From: an uncultured Selenomonas sp.
Lineage (GTDB): Bacteria; Bacillota; Negativicutes; Selenomonadales; Selenomonadaceae
NCBI GenBank assembly: GCA_945494195.1
Contig: CALYVJ010000015.1
Span: 1 to 13,329 of the forward strand
Length of the DNA: 13,329 bases
Direction of reading: 5' to 3'
The stretch's first letter is position 1, and the number at the start of each line of letters is the position of its first letter. The notes beneath the pieces are model-generated. The model was not told the DNA's origin and did not search any database. It saw nothing but the letters and a program-made list of their open reading frames with translations. The position numbers and the translations under genes are program-made. This document shows, piece by piece, positions 1 to 7,016 of this stretch.

Positions 1-2713
1 TCATAGCATCCTTTTGCAGACGCTGAGCTTCGCCAACAGCCTGTTCCAAAACAGCCAAAAGCTGGCTGCGTTTCGCCCCGGAGGTATCAAAAGCCCCGCA
101 TTTAATCAAGCTTTCGATGACGCGTTTGTTTACCTTCCCCATATCCACACGGCGGCAAAAATCCAACAGTGACTTGAAAGGTCCATCTTGCCGGCGTACC
201 TGCGTGATATCCTGAATCGCCGCATCACCAACATTGCGTACCGCAGCCAAGCCAAAGCGCACGGCCTCGCCATCGACACTGAAATTTGCCGAGCTGGCAT
301 TGATATCCGGCGGCAGGATTTTTATCCCCATCCGGCGACAAAGCTCGATATACGTAGGAACCTTCTGCGTATCCATGATGCTCGTAAGCATAGCCGCCAT
401 GAATTCCGACGGATAATGAACCTTGAGGTATGCCGTCTGCCACGCCACCAACGCATAAGCAGCACTATGGGATTTATTGAATCCATAATCGGCAAAATGA
501 GTCAGCAAATCAAAGATCCGATTGGCAAGACCAGGTTCAATGTTGTTCTTGGCACATCCCGACAAGAAATTTGTCTTCTGCGCCATCAGGATTTCGTGTT
601 TCTTCTTGCCCATAGCACGGCGCAAAAGGTCAGCCTGCCCCAGCGTGAAGCCCGCCAGGACCTGGACGATTTGCATAACCTGCTCCTGGTAGAGCACGAC
701 ACCAAAGGTTTCTTTTAAAATCGGCTCCAGCAACGGATGCATGTATTGAACTTCCTTGCGGCCATGACGCCCGCCGATAAAATCCTCGACCATGCCACTG
801 CCCAACGGCCCTGGGCGGTACAGTGCCACCGTAGGAATGAGGTCCGTAAAGCCCCGGGGCGCCAAATCCTTCACGAGCTGGGTCATGCCGGAGGACTCCA
901 TCTGGAACACTGCACCGGTCCGTCCCTCACAAAGCATCTTCGCCGTAAGTTCATCCTCCAGTGGTATTTTATTGATATCGATAGTTTCCCCGCGGGTCTT
1001 CTTAATGTTTGCCAAAGTATCACTGATAACCGTCAACGTACGGAGGCCCAAAAAGTCCATTTTCAGAAGACCAAGTTCCTCCACATGATCCTTGTCAAAC
1101 TCTGTCACCAGTGTCCCATCCGAAACCGAAACCGGCAGATAATCCGTCAGTGGATTCCGCGCGATAACGACACCAGCCGCATGCGTCGACGAATGGCGCG
1201 GCAACCCCTCAACCTTGCGGGCAAGATCAATGAGCCGTTTGACCTCAGGGACGGACTCATACATGGACTTGAATTCTTTGGACTCTTTTAACGCCTTGTC
1301 CAGTGTCATCTTAAGTTCATTCGGTATCAGCTTGGCAATATCAGCCACCTGGGCATAGGGCATATTCAGTACGCGGCCCACATCGCGGACAGCCCCTTTG
1401 GCCGCCATAGTACCGAAGGTTACAATCTGCGCCACATGGTCGTAGCCATAACGCTCCTTGACATAATCGATGACTTCCTCCCGGCGGATATAACAGAAGT
1501 CAATGTCGATATCCGGCATGGTTACGCGTTCCGGATTCAAGAAGCGCTCAAAGAGCAAATCGTATTTAAGGGGGTCCAGATTGGTGATTCCCAGGAGGTA
1601 AGCAACAATACTTCCCGCCGCCGAACCACGACCTGGCCCAACAGAAATACCGACTTCCCGGGAGTGATTGATAAAGTCCCAGACAATCAGGAAATAGCTG
1701 TCATACCCCATCCGATGGATGATACCCAACTCATAGTCCAAACGCTCTTTGACTTTTTGGGAAGCATCCGGATAATGGGACGGCATCGCCTGCTCGCAAA
1801 GAGCCCGCAAATAGGCTTCGTCATCGGCATAGGGTGCCGGAATCGGATAATACGGCAACTGGATATGACCGAACTCGAAATCCACCTGACAGCGTTCCGC
1901 TATCTTTTGCGTATTGGAAATCGCCTCGGGATAATCCGGAAACAGATTGGCCATTTCCGTCGGAGACTTCAAATAATAATCATCACTGTTAAACCGCATC
2001 CGATCCGGGTCGTCTATGGTCTTGCCCATCTGGATGCAGAGCAGCACATCATGAAACTCGCTATCCTCCCGTTTGACATAATGGCAGTCATTCGTGGCCA
2101 CCAGCCCGACATTGTACTTTTGGGCCAATTCGATCAAACCGGCATTGGCTTTGCGCTCCTCGGGCAAACCGTGATTCTGGATTTCCAAAAAGAAATTCTC
2201 CCGGCCAAAGATATCCAAATACTCCTGAACCAATGCCTCGGCCTTCTCCTTGTTGTCCTGAATCAAAGCGCGAGGAATCTCACCAGCGATGCAGGCAGAC
2301 AAGCAAATTATCCCCTCGTGATACTGGCGCAAAAGCTCTTTATCGATACGCGGCTTATAGTACATGCCTTCAATATTGGCCATCGACACAAGCTTCACGA
2401 GGTTTTTATACCCCATCTGATTCTCCGCCAGCAAAATCTGGTGATAATATTTAACGCCACCGACTTCCTGGCGTTCCTTGCGGCTTGTCGGTGCCACGTA
2501 GACCTCGCAGCCAATGATCGGCTTTATGCCCTTCTTCTTGCACTCTTTATAAAAATCAATAACGCCAAACATGACGCCATGGTCGGTTATCGCCAGTGAA
2601 TCCATGCCCAGCTCTTTCGTCGTGGCGACAAGCTCCTTGATGCGGCTCGCGCCGTCGAGCAGACTGAATTCTGTATGGGTATGAAGGTGGCAAAATGGAA
2701 TCTTGCTGACCAT
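1..2713 (-). CDS. dnaE: DNA polymerase III alpha subunit DnaE (partial, C-terminus outside window)
   Basis: Replicative DNA polymerase catalytic subunit (C-family). I read the minus frame from ATG at 2713 to the left edge and found no stop in 904 codons. The family is usually about 1,130-1,160 residues, so the C-terminal OB-fold and clamp-loader/clamp-binding part is missing. The N-terminus begins MVSKIPFCHLHTHTEFSLLD, a PHP domain with its histidine cluster at H9, H11 and H13. The palm has the GPGRGSAAGS motif near residues 358-367 and the PDIDIDF motif at 400-406, giving catalytic D401 and D403. The third catalytic aspartate is D553 in MDFLGL. A helix-hairpin-helix-like stretch lies near the window edge. 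An AAGGAG ribosome-binding site 8 nt upstream (2722-2727) supports the start. The gene follows nudC on the same strand but is separated from it by a terminator, so it is probably transcribed from its own promoter. Nothing in the visible part looks degraded. Confidence 0.97.
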   Translation of the reverse strand, partial: MVSKIPFCHLHTHTEFSLLDGASRIKELVATTKELGMDSLAITDHGVMFGVIDFYKECKKKGIKPIIGCEVYVAPTSRKERQEVGGVKYYHQILLAENQMGYKNLVKLVSMANIEGMYYKPRIDKELLRQYHEGIICLSACIAGEIPRALIQDNKEKAEALVQEYLDIFGRENFFLEIQNHGLPEERKANAGLIELAQKYNVGLVATNDCHYVKREDSEFHDVLLCIQMGKTIDDPDRMRFNSDDYYLKSPTEMANLFPDYPEAISNTQKIAERCQVDFEFGHIQLPYYPIPAPYADDEAYLRALCEQAMPSHYPDASQKVKERLDYELGIIHRMGYDSYFLIVWDFINHSREVGISVGPGRGSAAGSIVAYLLGITNLDPLKYDLLFERFLNPERVTMPDIDIDFCYIRREEVIDYVKERYGYDHVAQIVTFGTMAAKGAVRDVGRVLNMPYAQVADIAKLIPNELKMTLDKALKESKEFKSMYESVPEVKRLIDLARKVEGLPRHSSTHAAGVVIARNPLTDYLPVSVSDGTLVTEFDKDHVEELGLLKMDFLGLRTLTVISDTLANIKKTRGETIDINKIPLEDELTAKMLCEGRTGAVFQMESSGMTQLVKDLAPRGFTDLIPTVALYRPGPLGSGMVEDFIGGRHGRKEVQYMHPLLEPILKETFGVVLYQEQVMQIVQVLAGFTLGQADLLRRAMGKKKHEILMAQKTNFLSGCAKNNIEPGLANRIFDLLTHFADYGFNKSHSAAYALVAWQTAYLKVHYPSEFMAAMLTSIMDTQKVPTYIELCRRMGIKILPPDINASSANFSVDGEAVRFGLAAVRNVGDAAIQDITQVRRQDGPFKSLLDFCRRVDMGKVNKRVIESLIKCGAFDTSGAKRSQLLAVLEQAVGEAQRLQKDAM

Positions 2714-2762
2714 CTAGCTATCTCCTTCTCGCAATACTTTTCGTTCCTTTATCGTGCTTACT

Positions 2763-2768
2763 AGTATA
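2763..2768 (-). promoter_or_regulatory. Candidate extended -10 promoter for dnaE
   Basis: On the minus strand the sequence reads TGTTATACT, a TGn extended -10 element followed by TATACT (2768-2763). It lies about 50 bases before the dnaE start codon. No good -35 box is visible at 17 bases, because that position is occupied by the nudC terminator hairpin. The extended -10 could compensate. This is a motif-based inference only. Confidence 0.4.
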
Positions 2769-2772
2769 ACAC

Positions 2773-2808
2773 AAAATGAGCATGGCCGTATCGGCCTATG
2801 CTCATTTT
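2773..2808 (-). terminator. Rho-independent terminator downstream of nudC
   Basis: The arms AAAATGAGCAT/ATGCTCATTTT and GGCCG/CGGCC pair with a single bulged base and a 3-base loop. On the minus strand the hairpin is followed by TTTTGTGTT. It lies 27 bases past the nudC stop and before dnaE. The A-rich left arm means it could also work weakly in the other direction, but there is no plus-strand gene upstream of it here. Confidence 0.85.
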
Positions 2809-2834
2809 AAACCGGATTAAGTTTTCCAAGCGCC

Positions 2835-3668
2835 TTAACGAATCTTTCCCTCTTTGAATGCCATCATCATCGCATGAGTCAGACTGAAATCATCGGCTTG
2901 TCCTTCGATATCCTCACGCTTTACCCAAACGCCTTCTTTGAGTTCCTCTTCTTCGAGGCGAATCGTCGTATCGCCATCCACTTCACAGAAAAATCCCGTC
3001 AGAATGTCCAGAGCACTCCCCCAGGGCTGGGATTTATAATAGCGGATGTTCTTGACCTTGAGGCCAACCTCTTCCATGACTTCGCGGGCCACGCATTCCT
3101 CCAGCGTTTCACCGATTTCAGTAAAGCCAGCCACCAGCGCATAAAAGGACATCTTACGATTCGCGTATTTCGTCATCAGGATGCGGTCGCCATCGATGAC
3201 GCCAACAATCACGGCAGGAATCAGTCGCGGATAAATCACATTGCCACAGGCAGGGCATACCATCGCCCGCTCCCCCTCCGAATGCTGTGTCTCATGACCA
3301 CAGCGGCCGCAAAAGCGATTATCCCGGTACCACATAGCCAAGTGATAAGCCGTATACGCCGCATACATCAAATGACGCGGTCCCTTATACTGATAACGGA
3401 GGTCGCGCAAAGTCTCGTAACGATAGCCTGCAGCTTTTATTTCCTCTCCAGCAAATACCAGATAATAATCCTGCTCATCCAGCGAAAAAAGGTATTGACA
3501 GGCAAAATTGCCAGCTAACTCCTTCCGCTTCGGGAACTGCAGCTGATGCTCTGCCCCACCAGCCAGAATTGCCTTATCCTTAATACAAATGAGCACATCC
3601 TCAGGCTGGCACACTTTGTCCGCCTGATACTGATTGTATAACTTATGCGGTCTTATCTCCTGAATCAT
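2835..3668 (-). CDS. nudC: NADH pyrophosphatase / NAD-RNA decapping Nudix hydrolase NudC
   Basis: This enzyme hydrolyses NADH to NMNH plus AMP and, in the characterised family, removes NAD caps from RNA 5' ends. With the start chosen here it has 277 residues, against 257 in E. coli. The central zinc ribbon has Cys at 120, 123, 138 and 141, the same spacing as E. coli NudC. The Nudix box runs from G181 to L203 (GFTEIGETLEECVAREVMEE, then VGL) with the REVMEEVGL catalytic helix. The NudC-specific SQPW motif is at 213-216, which separates it from generic Nudix proteins. The longer reading frame starts at GTG 3677, but GGAGG abuts that codon. The same GGAGG sits 9 bases before ATG 3668, so I prefer 3668. 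A short leader ORF with its own ribosome-binding site overlaps this start by ATGA, suggesting coupled translation. Terminators lie on both sides, so it is probably monocistronic. Confidence 0.93.
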   Translation of the reverse strand: MIQEIRPHKLYNQYQADKVCQPEDVLICIKDKAILAGGAEHQLQFPKRKELAGNFACQYLFSLDEQDYYLVFAGEEIKAAGYRYETLRDLRYQYKGPRHLMYAAYTAYHLAMWYRDNRFCGRCGHETQHSEGERAMVCPACGNVIYPRLIPAVIVGVIDGDRILMTKYANRKMSFYALVAGFTEIGETLEECVAREVMEEVGLKVKNIRYYKSQPWGSALDILTGFFCEVDGDTTIRLEEEELKEGVWVKREDIEGQADDFSLTHAMMMAFKEGKIR

Positions 3669-3691
3669 GAACAACACCCTCCGCTTAACAT
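3665..3691 (-). CDS. Eight-codon leader ORF (MLSGGCCS) coupled to nudC
   Basis: ATG at 3691-3689 is preceded by AGGAGG (3704-3699) with a 7-base spacer, a near-ideal initiation site. It encodes MLSGGCCS and stops at TGA 3667-3665. That TGA overlaps the preferred nudC start in an ATGA arrangement. The nudC ribosome-binding site lies inside the leader ORF, so ribosomes translating the leader would pass over and terminate at the nudC start. Whether it is translated is unknown. The tandem Cys codons are suggestive but prove nothing about regulation. An alternative is a chance ORF whose AGGAGG is simply a decayed or duplicated initiation site. Confidence 0.45.
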   Translation of the reverse strand: MLSGGCCS

Positions 3692-3722
3692 GTTAACACC
3701 TCCTAATTCTATCACAAAACGA

Positions 3723-3759
3723 AACCGTTGGCACGAGCTTCCCGCTTGTACCAACGGTT
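3723..3759 (-). terminator. Rho-independent terminator after the chemoreceptor pseudogene
   Basis: A nine-base stem AACCGTTGG/CCAACGGTT is followed, after one mismatch, by ACGAGC/GCTTGT (one G-T pair) closing a 5-base loop. On the minus strand the hairpin runs into TTTCGTTTTG. It lies about 40 bases past the chemoreceptor stop at 3802 and about 20 bases before the nudC leader ribosome-binding site. It would therefore isolate nudC from upstream transcription. Confidence 0.8.
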
Positions 3760-3801
3760 ATTTATTCACCAATGTGCATTTTTTACGCGCAAATTCCCTT
3801 T

Positions 3802-4877
3802 TTATATCTTGAATTTTCGCACTTCATCGCTGAGCAGCTCAGCCTGACGGCTTAATTCCTCGCTGGTAGCCGAATTGGCCTGTACCACCTGCGATACCTG
3901 TAATACGCCCTGATTGATCTGTTCAATCGCCAAGCTCTGTTCCTTCGAAGCCTTGGCAATGAATTTTCAATCAGCTCTGTGGTCTCTTTGGCTGCCTTAG
4001 CGCTGCGTGCCGCCAGATTGCGGACCTCCTCAGCCACCACGGCAAAGCCCTTGCCATGCTGGCCTGCCCGGGCAGCTTCTACTGCGGCGTTAAGGGCAAG
4101 GATATTTGTCTGGAAAGCGATCTCAGCAATCGAGGCAGACAGCTCTTCCACGGAGGAAGCCTGCTGCGCTGCTCCTTGGGAAAGAACCATGCTCGAATCG
4201 GAAATGTTCTTGGCCCCGCCGGCAACCTGCTCAGCGGATGACGCAATATTTTCCAGGATAGCCTTCATAGCCTTCTTCATCCTATTGGTATCATGCCCCA
4301 GCTGGGTAATCTCATCCCGTCCGTCAAGGTCAACATCCCTGCCGCTCAAATCACCGCCAGCAATCGCCTCCAATGTCTTTTGCACTTCGCGGATTCGCTG
4401 CATCTGCTTGTTGATGATCCCAGTTGCCAATCCCCCCATAATCAGCACCAGCAAGAGGATAGTCAAAATCATATTGCGAACGAAACGATGCTGTACTTCG
4501 ATCACCGGTGCACTTGGTGCGCCAACGAAGAACATGCCGATTCTTTCTCCACTCGTTGAAACAATTGGCAGATAGCAGGTAAAATATGGCACGCCGAGCA
4601 CGTCGGTCTCCACGGACAGTGGTTCCCCGCGGCCAATCACCGCCTCGACAACCTTTTCCCCAGCCTGGGTTCCCACAGCACGGCTGCCATCCTGTTTCAA
4701 GGTTGTCGAAACCCGCGTGTTCCCACGGAAAATGGTTATCGCATCATCAGATACCTTGCCAATATACACAGCGGAAAAGGCATCATCGGCATTCTTGTAG
4801 GCCAGGATACCAACGCAGAGGCATACGAACGTGATACATACGTTCAGGAATAATACTGTCTTCTTTTTCAGATCGAT
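3802..4877 (-). pseudogene. Methyl-accepting chemotaxis protein (degraded: lost start, internal deletions, frameshift)
   Basis: Relic of a membrane chemoreceptor. Residues below are numbered from the in-frame ATG at 4982. It has TM1 at about 42-62, a short Cache-like sensor at 63-160 ([29 protein letters not shown]), TM2 at about 172-190, HAMP at about 190-245, and the signalling tip with [18 protein letters not shown] (290-307) and [13 protein letters not shown]. Four defects are visible. A GGGAGG site (4889-4884) faces ATC at 4877, where MDLKKK would be expected to begin. The text jumps from SASIAEIA straight to FQTN at residue 289 (about 4116), omitting the arm usually found there. After TTELIEN (about 3962) the frame breaks, while the expected tail [26 protein letters not shown] continues in another frame to TAA at 3804-3802. 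The tail also lacks about seven residues between SATSEE and LSRQAE. The start at 4982 has no ribosome-binding site and sits on a terminator. A functional truncated sensor is possible but unlikely. Confidence 0.88.
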
Positions 4878-4984
4878 CTTATACCTCCCTGTCTCAGCCC
4901 GTTGGGTATACTTAATCTGATATTTGCGAGCAAAACCATATTTTGTTGCAATATTCGGCGTATTAAGGGTAGGTTGGTGCATAG

Positions 4985-5012
4985 AAAAACCCTCTGGCGA
5001 AAAACCAGAGGG
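4985..5012 (-). terminator. Rho-independent terminator of rnjA
   Basis: A perfect 8-base stem CCCTCTGG/CCAGAGGG with a 7-base loop is followed on the minus strand by TTTTTCT. It begins 31 bases past the rnjA stop. Its U tract ends 2 bases before the ATG at 4982, which argues against that ATG being a real chemoreceptor start. Confidence 0.9.
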
Positions 5013-5043
5013 ATAAAATATTTGATAGATATTTTCTTGTTAA

Positions 5044-6708
5044 TCAAATTTCCATGATGATTGGCAAAATCATCGGACGACGGCGGGTCTTTTCGAAAAG
5101 ATAACGGCCCAAGGCATCACGGACATTGGACTTGATAGCTGCCCATTCTTTGACTCCTTCATCCTCGCAACGATCAAGAGCCTGTTCGACGCGAGCCTTG
5201 GCCTCATCCATCAAAGCCTCGGACTCGCGGACATAGACAAAGCCGCGGGATACGATATCCGGCCCAGCTACCACCGTGTTGCTAGCCTTATCCATCGTAA
5301 CGACGACAATCAGGATACCATCCTGGGACAGCTGCCGGCGATCGCGCAGGACGATGTTGCCGACATCACCGACGCCGAGACCATCTACCATGACCATACC
5401 AGCCGTTACCTTGCCGGCAACCATGCCCTTATCACGGGTGAACTCAAAAACCGTACCGTTTTCACCCATGAAAATATGGTCTTTCGGCATGCCAAGGCTC
5501 TGAGCCAGTTTTGCATGCTGTACCAAATGATGGTACTCACCATGAACCGGAATGAAGAACTTCGGACGCACGAGGTTGTGCATGAGTTTGAGTTCTTCCT
5601 GGCTCGCATGGCCCGAAACATGAACGCCCTTGTCACGTCCATAGACGACATTTGCCCCCAGACGCATGAGGTTGTCAATCGTCTTAGAAACCAGCTTCTC
5701 ATTGCCCGGAATCGGCGTTGCCGAAATGATGACCGTATCATCCGGCACAATCGTAACCTTGCGATGATCCGAAGCTGACATGCGGGTCAGGGCCGACATT
5801 GGCTCGCCCTGGCTGCCCGTAGTGACGATGACCACCTGCTCAGAACGGAAGTTGTTAATTTCATCGATATCGATGAAGGTTCCCTCCGGACAAGTGATAT
5901 AACCAAGTTCCAGTGAAATATTCACGACATTTACCATGCTGCGGCCCAAGACAGCCACACGGCGCTTATAACGCACAGCCGTATCCACGACCTGCTGGAT
6001 GCGGTGAACATTCGAAGAGAAAGTCGCCACGATAATGCGGCCGCGGGCATTGTGAAATGCCTTATCAAAAGATGCTCCTACCGTACTCTCACTAGGCGTA
6101 TGTCCAGCACGCTCGGCATTCGTGGAATCTGCCATCATGAGCAGGACCCCTTTGTTGCCAAGATCCGAGAAGCGGCGGAAATCCGTCATCTTACCATCGA
6201 TCGGCGTATAATCCAGTTTAAAATCACCCGTATGAACAATCATGCCAACCGGCGTCTTGATGGAAAGACCTACTGCATCGGGAATAGAATGATTGACACG
6301 GATGAAACCAACGCTGAAGCAGCCGACATTGATGATATCGCCCTGCATGACCGAATGCAAGTTGCTGGAATCGACGCCATTTTCCTTGAGACGTCCCTCC
6401 AAGATGCCCAGCGTCAGGCGCGTACCATAGACTGGTACATTAATTTGTTTGAGGACATATGGCAAGGCACCAATATGGTCCTCATGTCCATGGGTCAGGA
6501 CAATCGCCTTGATCTTATCGCGATTCTCCAAAAGATAACTGATATCCGGAATAACAAGGTCAATCCCCAGCATATCTTCTTCCGGGAACATCAGGCCCGA
6601 ATCAATAACGAGAATCTCATCATCCACACGGACAACGGTCATGTTTTTACCAATCTCCCCCAGACCGCCTAAGGGAATAATCTGTAGTTTTTGTGCTCCT
6701 TTAGCCAA
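5044..6708 (-). CDS. rnjA: Ribonuclease J
   Basis: A metallo-beta-lactamase/beta-CASP RNase with endonuclease and 5'-to-3' exonuclease activity, central to mRNA turnover and rRNA maturation in Firmicutes. At 554 residues it matches the usual length of about 555. The metal-binding signature HGHEDH is at 73-78, with further ligand regions H140, D162 (HTGDFK) and H389 (FIPVHGEYHH). The beta-CASP region includes ATFSSNVHRIQQ (228-239), TTGSQGEPMSA (297-306) and HVSGHASQEE (363-372). The C-terminal domain is complete and ends in MILPIIMEI. The start codon is TTG at 6708, with GGAGGTG (6721-6715) 6 bases upstream. No competing ATG with a ribosome-binding site is visible. The gene is transcribed divergently from the dcuC-like gene and ends at its own terminator. 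I call it rnjA rather than rnjB on similarity alone. Confidence 0.95.
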   Translation of the reverse strand: MAKGAQKLQIIPLGGLGEIGKNMTVVRVDDEILVIDSGLMFPEEDMLGIDLVIPDISYLLENRDKIKAIVLTHGHEDHIGALPYVLKQINVPVYGTRLTLGILEGRLKENGVDSSNLHSVMQGDIINVGCFSVGFIRVNHSIPDAVGLSIKTPVGMIVHTGDFKLDYTPIDGKMTDFRRFSDLGNKGVLLMMADSTNAERAGHTPSESTVGASFDKAFHNARGRIIVATFSSNVHRIQQVVDTAVRYKRRVAVLGRSMVNVVNISLELGYITCPEGTFIDIDEINNFRSEQVVIVTTGSQGEPMSALTRMSASDHRKVTIVPDDTVIISATPIPGNEKLVSKTIDNLMRLGANVVYGRDKGVHVSGHASQEELKLMHNLVRPKFFIPVHGEYHHLVQHAKLAQSLGMPKDHIFMGENGTVFEFTRDKGMVAGKVTAGMVMVDGLGVGDVGNIVLRDRRQLSQDGILIVVVTMDKASNTVVAGPDIVSRGFVYVRESEALMDEAKARVEQALDRCEDEGVKEWAAIKSNVRDALGRYLFEKTRRRPMILPIIMEI

Positions 6709-6754
6709 AAATTACACCTCCAAAAATATTTTTTTATATCTATTGCAAGACGCA

Positions 6755-6760
6755 ATTATA
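6755..6760 (-). promoter_or_regulatory. Candidate proximal -10 box of rnjA
   Basis: A perfect TATAAT on the minus strand lies 47 bases before the TTG start. There is no recognisable -35 element at normal spacing; the region upstream is T-rich. It would give a leader of about 40 bases. Confidence 0.4.
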
Positions 6761-6831
6761 GTCCGAACAAAAATAAAAAATGAAAATGCTTCGTGTCCTA
6801 AAACACGTATCCGATCAAATCATTCTTTTAT

Positions 6832-6860
6832 ATTTTAGCATTCCGTCCTTGATTATGCAA
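6832..6860 (-). promoter_or_regulatory. Candidate distal promoter of rnjA
   Basis: The minus strand reads TTGCAT (6860-6855), a 17-base spacer, then TAAAAT (6837-6832). The -35 matches consensus at only three of six bases, the -10 at five of six, and the spacing is ideal. Use of this promoter would give a leader of about 115 bases containing the small inverted repeat at 6792-6807. Confidence 0.35.
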
Positions 6861-6947
6861 CCGTAAAAGCTGGCACTTTGTTACAAGATTACACCCCCCT
6901 TAAAATCAACATCCATCACAAACCAGCAAATATATTATTGATTAGTA

Positions 6948-6977
6948 TTGTGTGATAAATATCATTCATAGTATAAT
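6948..6977 (+). promoter_or_regulatory. Candidate promoter of the carrier-peptidase operon
   Basis: TATAAT at 6972-6977 is preceded by a weak -35-like TTGTGT at 6948-6953 (18-base spacer). The transcript would start near 6984, about 33 bases before the ATG. The FNR/CRP-like palindrome occupies the spacer, so regulator binding there would overlap polymerase. Confidence 0.5.
6952..6965. promoter_or_regulatory. FNR/CRP-family-like palindrome
   Basis: GTGAT-AAAT-ATCAT matches the FNR-type consensus TTGAT-N4-ATCAA at eight of ten half-site positions. The left half also reads TGTGA (6951-6955), as in CRP sites. It is centred between the candidate -35 and -10 boxes, a position more typical of repression than activation. 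The protein that binds is unknown. Confidence 0.4.
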
Positions 6978-7016
6978 TGTTTTGTCAAAAATACTTACTA
7001 TTTAGGAGGTCTTATC

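Larger units (their letters stand above)
6709..7016. other. Divergent AT-rich intergenic region between rnjA and the carrier operon
   Basis: About 308 bases without a gene. It holds the rnjA ribosome-binding site and two candidate minus-strand promoters on the left half. A small inverted repeat lies at 6792-6807 (CGTGT, six-base loop, ACACG), which would fall inside an rnjA transcript started from the distal promoter. On the right are a plus-strand TATAAT at 6972-6977, an FNR/CRP-like palindrome at 6952-6965 and AGGAGG at 7004-7009. No known riboswitch or small-RNA gene was recognised. Confidence 0.7.

Noticed and set aside
3669..3677. GTG at 3677 as the nudC start
   Set aside because: GGAGG abuts this codon with no spacer, while it is well placed for ATG 3668.
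3802..3970. Programmed frameshifting joining the two chemoreceptor frames
   Set aside because: No slippery heptamer or following structure is evident, and about 34 residues of the expected arm are absent at the junction, which points to deletion.
4930..4975. A flagellar sigma-28-like promoter (GCCGAATAT on the minus strand) for the chemoreceptor
   Set aside because: The -10-like element has an extra base and there is no TAAA-like -35 at the right distance.
4878..4982. ATG at 4982 as the true chemoreceptor start (36 extra N-terminal residues)
   Set aside because: It directly follows the rnjA terminator U tract and has no ribosome-binding site; the extra residues do not look like a receptor N-terminus.
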